A stretch of 64,000 nucleotides of DNA from Gossypium raimondii (taxonomy: Eukaryota > Streptophyta > Magnoliopsida > Malvales > Malvaceae), in assembly GCF_025698545.1 (NCBI RefSeq), contig NC_068571.1:47587733-47651732 (forward strand). The letters are read 5' to 3'. The notes beneath the pieces are model-generated. The model searched no databases. It was not told the origin of the DNA and worked only from the letters and a program-made list of their open reading frames with translations. Below, piece by piece: positions 57,553 to 64,000 of this stretch; position 1 is the stretch's first letter; the number at the start of each line of letters is the position of its first letter. The translations under genes were made by a program, and so were the position numbers.

Positions 57553-58156
57553 TCGACCTGTCCATGGCTAGGCCACCTGGTCCGGCCCGAAGGCTAGCTC
57601 AAAAAGTGGGAGGGTTTGGGTAAAAATATAGACTCGAAAAATGGGCTTGGGCAAAAAAATAAGGGTCGGCCCTAGGGTAAGAATTTTTTACCTGAGCCTG
57701 GCCCGACCCGAATATGCAAAAAAAAAAGTGTTGTTTTTTTATCGTTTTATTGCTTTTTATTATTTTATTGCTATTTTCTCTTCTTTTTCTTTTTTACTAT
57801 TTTGCTACTATTTGACAATTATGTTGTTATTATTTTGTTGTTATTATTTGGATATTGTATAACTCTTTTTTATTGTTAATTTTGTTACTATTTTAGAGGC
57901 ATTTACTTGTTAAATTGCACATATCTTAGTGTTATTTAAGTATACATGTTTTTTTATTTTTTTTAATTTGTTGAAAAACATTTATTTTAATGTTTTTAAT
58001 ATATTTGATGTATTATATATTTTAAAAATATTATGTAAAAAAGGGAATACGGGCGGCCTGGGTCTAAATTCTAAGCCCATTTTTTAGGACAGGCTTGGGC
58101 CTAACAAATGGGCCTTAAATTTTTGTTGGGCCCAACCCGACCCATGGACACCTCTA
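57553..58156. mobile_element. 604 bp hAT-like element related to 45194-45671
   Basis: The right end 'cccgacccatggacacctcta' type and the left end 'tcgacctgtccatggctagg' form degenerate inverted repeats. Flanks atttacat and gtttacat match at seven of eight bases, fitting an 8 bp duplication. The interior repeats 'gggcttgggcaaaaaaataa' and 'gcccattttttaggacaggc' styles seen in the other copy. The copy is older and more AT-rich in the middle. Confidence 0.7.
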
Positions 58157-58187
58157 GTTTACATATACACGTGTGTAAATATATAAA

Positions 58188-58536
58188 GGTTAAAATGTGC
58201 CACAAGTCCCTATACTTTTTGAAAACTACGAATTTTGTCTCTTTACTTTTATTTCATAGAAGTTAGTCTCTCTACTTTTCAGATTTCAAAATTCAAGATC
58301 AACGGTTAACACTATTAATTTTTTTGTTAATTACAAAGTCATTTTACATGGCTACTAAGTGAGTTTTTTATTTAAAAATGTCACAGCAACAAATTTAACA
58401 AAAAATTTAATAATGTTAATAGTTGGACTTGAATTTTAAATCTAAAAAGTAGAGAGACTACATTCCATGAAATAAAAGTACAAAGACTAAATTCCTAATT
58501 TTTGAAAAGTGCAAGGACTTATGGCAAATTTTAACC
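58188..58536. mobile_element. 349 bp MITE with good terminal inverted repeats
   Basis: Left ggttaaaatgtgccacaagt and the reverse complement of the right end ggttaaaatttgccataagt match. Inner phrases 'actttttgaaaa' and 'ttttgaaaagtgcaaggact' are mirrored. Same family as 27252-27571. Confidence 0.8.
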
Positions 58537-58741
58537 ATATGTAAATGTTGTTAACTAGTTATAGCTAATTAAAAGTGCTCAAGAATTTAAGCATGATATT
58601 AATAAATTTCATGATTACCCAAACTCGAGTTAACTCAAAATATGAGCCTAAAATATTACATAAGCCCACCCTGCTGTCCATATTTGTAAATGTCTAACAC
58701 AAACTTAAGCCTACCCATTTTATTTTTTAATTTTTATATTA

Positions 58742-58880
58742 TTTTATTTTATATTTTTTTTTGTGAATTACAATAGCAGGGCAAAGCCCGAACAACAAAT
58801 GCAACTAACGCGACTCAAACCCAGACTACACTGGGGCAGTGAACACCCTTGACCATCAGGCCATCACATGAGGTTCATAT
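58742..58880 (-). mobile_element. SINE-like element, intact head
   Basis: Read on -: 'gatggcctgatggtcaaggg' (A-box like), then 'gtagtctgggtttgagtcgc' (B-box like), then a body and a run of A's with 'aaaaaaaaatataaaata' at the end. This order is that of a tRNA-derived SINE with an A-rich tail. Confidence 0.6.
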
Positions 58881-60285
58881 TTAATATTCTTTAAAATATA
58901 TATAAACAACTTAACATTTTCTTAATATGTTTACACTATAGTATTATATAATACTATAGATTTAATTTTAACGTGTTATAAATTGCATGATATAATATAA
59001 TATGATATATTATAATTTTGGAAAACAACTCAGGCTCAAGTTCGTGCCTTGAATGCTTGAGCATGAGCGCCCAACCCATGCTTTGAATAGACCAAACTTT
59101 TTTATCCGAACTCATTTTTCGGGTTAAATATTTTTGCCCAAGCTTTCTCAATTTTTAAATGGGCCTAGCCGAGTAGCCTAGCCTTTGAACAAGTCTATTC
59201 CCAATTAATTCCTATAAATCAAATTAAGTTTTGGCTCATTTGCCATAGTTGCTATATCAAAAACGAGGATGACGTCGATTTAAGTGTGTTTAAGCACTTT
59301 TTTCTCTAATTTAAGGGTTTGGGGGATTATTAACATGGGTATCTGAACCATATCGATCATTTGGGCCGGTTTGACTGAAAACCAACCATGGTACCAGTCT
59401 AAAGAAAGGCTTTAGATCGGTTGAGCCGCGAACAAGTACGAACCGATTGAATTTAAAAATCGGCTAAACTAGCGGTTAAACTATTTATTAGTTTTTAATG
59501 ATTTATTTAATCAAACTATTCAGACCGATGAACCAGTAGTATAACCGATGCAACCACCTGAAAAACTCAATTATAAGTAAAAGTATGCATTATATTAAAA
59601 ATATCATAAAAAAGTTATTCCTAATTAATAATTTACCTAATGAAACATATTAATTTTAATTATATTTCAAGTAATTTGAAGATATGCCTAAGTTACTAGA
59701 ATAATGTTCATTCCATATAATTACAAAATAAATAAAAATATATATTTGCTAAGTAAAATAAAATATATTTAGTTAAAGTTTCTGGTTTTAGATTTTAGTT
59801 AAAGTTTTGTTTGATCAAGTTCCCATTCTTATTAAACAAAAAATTTTAAATTCTTCAATATAAAAGGATTATTTAACCAATTAAAATATATTACAATACT
59901 AAAAACAACTCATTAATATTATATTTTAATGTAATTTCATTCCTCCAAGTTAGTCCATTTTGTAAGTTTGATTTTCTAATATTTTGACACAACAAATTAT
60001 TCCTAAATCAATATTGGTCAATTAATTTTTTAAGAAATTATTTTCAAGATATTCTCAAAAAATGAAGAACAAAATTTTGGGTTGCACCTAACAGGTGTAG
60101 TAACCTGACCAACAAGGAGTGGTACCCAAAAGTTAGTAGGCAATTTGATTTAGGGGTATCAGACCTTTTTTGAAAAGGGTGCGGTACCTAAGAGTTAGTA
60201 AGTGATTCGTCGTAATTTGACACGTTAAATTAGACTCTCCATTACACTTGAAGGAGCTTATTCTCAAGCAAGTTAAGTGTCTTTT
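58881..60285. other. Gene-free repeat-rich spacer
   Basis: 59030-59180 has 'gggcctagccgagtagccta' words like the hAT-like GC-rich family, and 59340-59570 is a diverged copy of the RNJ intron 16 repeat ('atttattagtttttaatgat', 'ggttgagccg'). 60070-60250 has two imperfect copies of 'gtggtacccaaaagttagta' type. No coding frame. Confidence 0.5.
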
Positions 60286-61097
60286 TGTAACACCCCTAAC
60301 CCGTATACGTCTATACATTAGGGTTACGAGGCGTTACCTGACAAAACACAACTTAACACAGACATTCAGTAGAATTCAAAAATTTTACATCTATGTTAAA
60401 TTAGTCAAATATTAAGTAAGTATAATTATAAATTCTACTTTAACCTTTTATAACAAACCAAAACATTTCTGTTCAGTTAAACCATAAGAAAAATAAGCTA
60501 ATTTCGTATGGCTATTAATTTTATATATATACAGTACATTAAAGTACGACTCCCAAAATATTATCTAGCCTATACATGCCATAAGTTAAAATTTAAACAT
60601 TTTAATACCGAGACAGTAGATAGAGTGATGATCTTCGCTAATGATCCCCGTGTCTGCAGCTTGATTTTTATCTATAAAACAAATGGACAAAAACAATCAA
60701 AGTAAGCTTTTATAGCTTAGTAAGTTTATAGCATATCTAAAATACATATAAACTAACATATGTATAAACATTATATGCTATAAATCAAGTTACAAACATA
60801 ATCATTAATTGCATATACTGATTGCTAGTATACTTATCATTTGCATTTCATCGAATGCATATCTATGATATTTCAAATACATATGTCAAAAGCTTATATT
60901 GTTACTTATCAACTACATGAGCCAAATGCACATCTATACTTATAATCCACATATTCCGAATGCATACATATATTCAACAATTTTCATAACAACCAATATA
61001 TGTGCCTACTAACTAAACACAAAGATCCAAACGTTTATATGCTCATCAAATACATATAAACAAATGTTCATATACTTATCCATTACATATAACCAAA

Positions 61098-61100
<3 letters not shown>

Positions 61101-61132
<32 letters not shown>
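61101..61132. repeat. (AT)n microsatellite in LTR copy E
   Basis: Uninterrupted AT dinucleotides, about 16 units. Confidence 0.95.
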
Positions 61133-61134
<2 letters not shown>

Positions 61135-61162
61135 AATGCATATAATCACTTAATTTAACAGA

Positions 61163-61400
61163 TTCACCGGCACTTAGCTTGCTAGGCTTATAGCCTGATT
61201 CAGATCACCGGCACTTAGCCTGCTAGGTTTATAACCTGATTCAGATCACCGGCACTTAGCCTGCTAGGTTTATAACCTGATTCAGATCACTGGCACTTAG
61301 CCTGCTAGGTTTATAACCCGATTGGATCACGGCACTTAGCCCGCTAGGTTTATAACCGATTCGGATCATCGACACTTAGCACGCTAGACGTATAGTCTGA
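61163..61400 (-). repeat. Minisatellite inside LTR copy E
   Basis: Five to six units of about 42 bp: 'caccggcacttagcctgcta' followed by 'ggtttataacctgattcagat'. Related by sequence to array 2 of copy C in inverse orientation. Confidence 0.9.
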
Positions 61401-63396
61401 ATAATTTCACTGGCAATAAATCCGATTGGTACTGAGCTTTAACAAAAGAATCTCAATTCAGAGAATTTGTATCTCATATTTGTATATAAAATCCACATAA
61501 AATTCAGCTCAAAATTCATAACTTATATCTTTAAAACACATGGATATATATAAATCCCAATCATCAAATCTAACTTAAGTAATTCAATAATTCAACCGAA
61601 ACACATTTATATATATATAACCTCATACTTTAGATTCCACTACTAATATCATAAGATTTAAGTTGTAATATACTATGTACTTTTAACATTTGAATTCCAT
61701 ATATATCTATATAATTTCATATACTATTTCAATACAAGATCTTATACATGTACATATATACATATTGAATCTAACAAATATATATTACTCTATGCTTATA
61801 TTGAAACAAGAACATATACCTATATACTCATAACAAGAACATATACCTATATACTGTACATATTCAAATTTAACACATATATATGTATAAATATAATTTC
61901 ATACTTATACTCAATATAAATATTTATTCATAAGTATACATGCTTATTTGCTCCAACTTATACAAATATTTTATACTAAATTCACATCTTATTCACACAT
62001 ACATGCATATGTTCGAATATATCTCATACCTTTGTAATTTCATACCTAAATTCAATACAACAAAATTTACATGTATACACATGTATATTCGAATATAATT
62101 TATACATGTATACACATGTATATTCGAATATAATTTATACATACATATATGTTCATACCTAAATTTATTACAAGGACATTTATATGCATATTTGCATATT
62201 CATAGTGATTCGAACCTATCACAAACATATATATATATAATTTCATACTTTCAATTCGAATTTTATACTTTTAAATTTAACTCAACAAAAATAAAATTGA
62301 TATACATACACATATACTAATTTAATAAAATTAAATAGCTAATAGACTTACCTCGGATATCAGCCGACACGATCGACTATTCAACTACTTTCGTTTTTCC
62401 CCGATTCAAATCCGTTTTCTTCGTTTCTCGATCTAAACATATTCAAATTAAACCTTTTTATTCATCAAAACATTCAATTAAATCAAAAAATACATTAATG
62501 GGCAAATTACCATTTTGCCCCTGACATTTTACACTTTTTGCAATTTAGTCCTTTTTGTACAAAACACAAAATACACAAAATTTGCCCACACTAAGCTAGG
62601 GCCAAATGTTCCTATACTTCATACAAGTCCACACATTTCTTTTATTTCACATTTTAGTCCCTCAAAAATTTATTTTCACAATTTAACCCTATATATTCAA
62701 TTTCACCAAAAACTCAAAGACAAAACATATTAATCTAACACCCATATTTCATATTTCATCAACTAATATCATAAAACTCAAACATTCATCAATGGCATAT
62801 TCCAAAATCATCATCAATTCACAAAATTGAAACATGGGTTTTGAAGTACACAAAGCAACGATTCCAAAAACATAAAAATTATCAAAAACCGAACAAAGAA
62901 CTAACCTCAATTAAGCTTCAATATTGCCGAATAGAACTATGTTTTCTTTCTTTTTCTCTTGTTTAGTTTCGGCTAAGGAAGAAAAATAATAACCATGGCT
63001 TTGTTTAATTTTATTATAACATATATATTAACAATTTATTAGTTTACTAACTTAACCTTTAATATAAAATATATATAACATATAATTCAAGGTCTTTCTT
63101 GACCATTGTCACCCACTACCAATAAAATGGTCTAATTGCCACATAAAGCCTCCATTTTATAAAGTCAACAACAATTAAGTACTTTCTTATTTAACCATCA
63201 AATTTTCATTTTACGCGATTAAGCCCTTTTTATCGAATTGAACATTCAAACGATTAAATTTCCACACGAAATTTTCACACCTATAACTTAACATATAATA
63301 GACACTAAAAATAATATTAAAATATTTTTCTAATTCGGATTTGTGGTCCCGAAACCACTATTCCGATTAGGGTCAAAACCGGGTTGTTACACTTTT

Positions 63397-64000
63397 ATAT
63401 GTTTTTATCGATTTTTAGTTTTGTTGATAATAAATTATTTTTATTAGTTTTAAGCCATTTTTAGACCCAATTTGGTCAATTGTGCCATGGGAAACCTAAC
63501 AAGTTGACTGTAGGGAGTCGGCGGTGGCCTGAACGCGAATAAAATATCACTTAGAATGGGGTATCACGATATCGAAGCATGGAAGTCATGATACCCCTAA
63601 CAGCGCTAAAATGAGTAGAATAGAGGTCACCTACAATGGTGTCGCGATACCGAGACCCACAAGGTCCCAAATTTCAATACTAGCATTGGTATCGCGATAC
63701 CCATACTCGAATATCGCAATACCCAAACCTAACGCAACAAAAAATGTTTGTATGGGTAGTTTTTGTCCAATGGCGACACAAATAAAAATTAGGTGCCTAA
63801 TAGCATTTTGGTTCAAAAGTTAGGACTGAAATCATCTATTTAAAGCCACTTTTAGCTAAAAGAAAAAAGAGAGCTTTCACTTTTGTTTCTATAATTTTTC
63901 CTTAGTTTTAGGTTATTAGGGATTGAGTTTCTTCTCTTTTCATTTCATTTTTAGTTTAGGTTTTTTTTTTAGGTTAGATTTTAGTTTTGTGTTTATTTTC
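63397..64000. other. Gene-free end of window with 'gcgatacc' direct repeats
   Basis: Between 63540 and 63730 the motif 'ggtatcacgatatcg' / 'ggtgtcgcgataccgag' / 'ggtatcgcgatacccat' recurs three to four times, each an imperfect palindrome. The rest is T-rich. It could be the start of another transposon that continues beyond the window. Confidence 0.45.

Larger units (their letters stand above)
60286..63391 (-). mobile_element. Solo LTR, family copy E (3.1 kb)
   Basis: Begins TGTAACACCCCTAACCC and ends GGGTTGTTACA, with a perfect 5 bp target duplication CTTTT (60281-60285 and 63392-63396). The last 400 bases ('ggatttgtggtcccgaaacc', 'ccgattagggtcaaaa') match the ends of copies C and D. No gag or pol. 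Confidence 0.85.

Noticed and set aside
63611..63823. Overlapping 61- and 70-residue frames on opposite strands
   Set aside because: They arise from the palindromic 'gcgatacc' repeats and have no protein-like features.

Overview
The window looks like nuclear DNA of a eudicot plant. The base composition is AT-rich, introns are GT-AG with T-rich acceptors, genes are widely spaced, and much of the intergenic and intronic space is transposon-derived. The combination of repeat families (about 3 kb LTRs that begin TGTAACACCCC, GC-rich 'gggcccggcccg' hAT-like elements) resembles cotton (Gossypium, Malvales). That is a recollection of style, not a database match.

Four protein genes can be read exon by exon. 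CPI1 (cycloeucalenol cycloisomerase, sterol biosynthesis) lies at 3480-8776 on +. RNJ (plastid ribonuclease J with a C-terminal trihelix-like domain) lies at 16088-24272 on +. An intronless calmodulin-like EF-hand gene lies at 28198-28623 on +. A 27-exon gene for a large FHA plus AAA ATPase occupies 32136-44024 on -. A broken fragment of an NPH3/BTB family gene lies at about 14990-15420 on -, inside a long-inverted-repeat element. The genes are not an operon or pathway cluster; they are independent housekeeping or signalling genes.

Layout: 1-3.5 kb is AT-rich intergenic DNA with a foldback element. 3.5-8.8 kb is CPI1, whose introns hold two MITEs and a 650 bp tandem duplication. 9-16 kb is repeats, including a solo LTR inserted in the element that carries the NPH3 fragment. 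16-24.3 kb is RNJ. 24.3-28 kb is intergenic DNA with MITEs that end about 40 bp upstream of the calmodulin-like TATA box. 28.2-28.6 kb is the calmodulin-like gene. 29-32 kb is AT-rich with one MITE. 32-44 kb is the AAA ATPase. 44-64 kb is gene-free and built from nested transposons: solo LTRs inserted in each other, hAT-like elements, SINE-like pieces and MITEs.

The most interesting observations are these. (1) A nearly perfect 842 bp tandem duplication in RNJ duplicates the exon that encodes the catalytic HxHxDH motif. The exon length (124 nt) means that including both copies creates an immediate stop, so the two copies can only be used alternatively. (2) Five copies of one solo-LTR family are present, four with perfect 5 bp target-site duplications, and they carry different internal minisatellites. 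(3) A TIR element has captured an NPH3-family gene fragment. (4) Short tandem duplications recur at exon/intron borders in three of the four genes.
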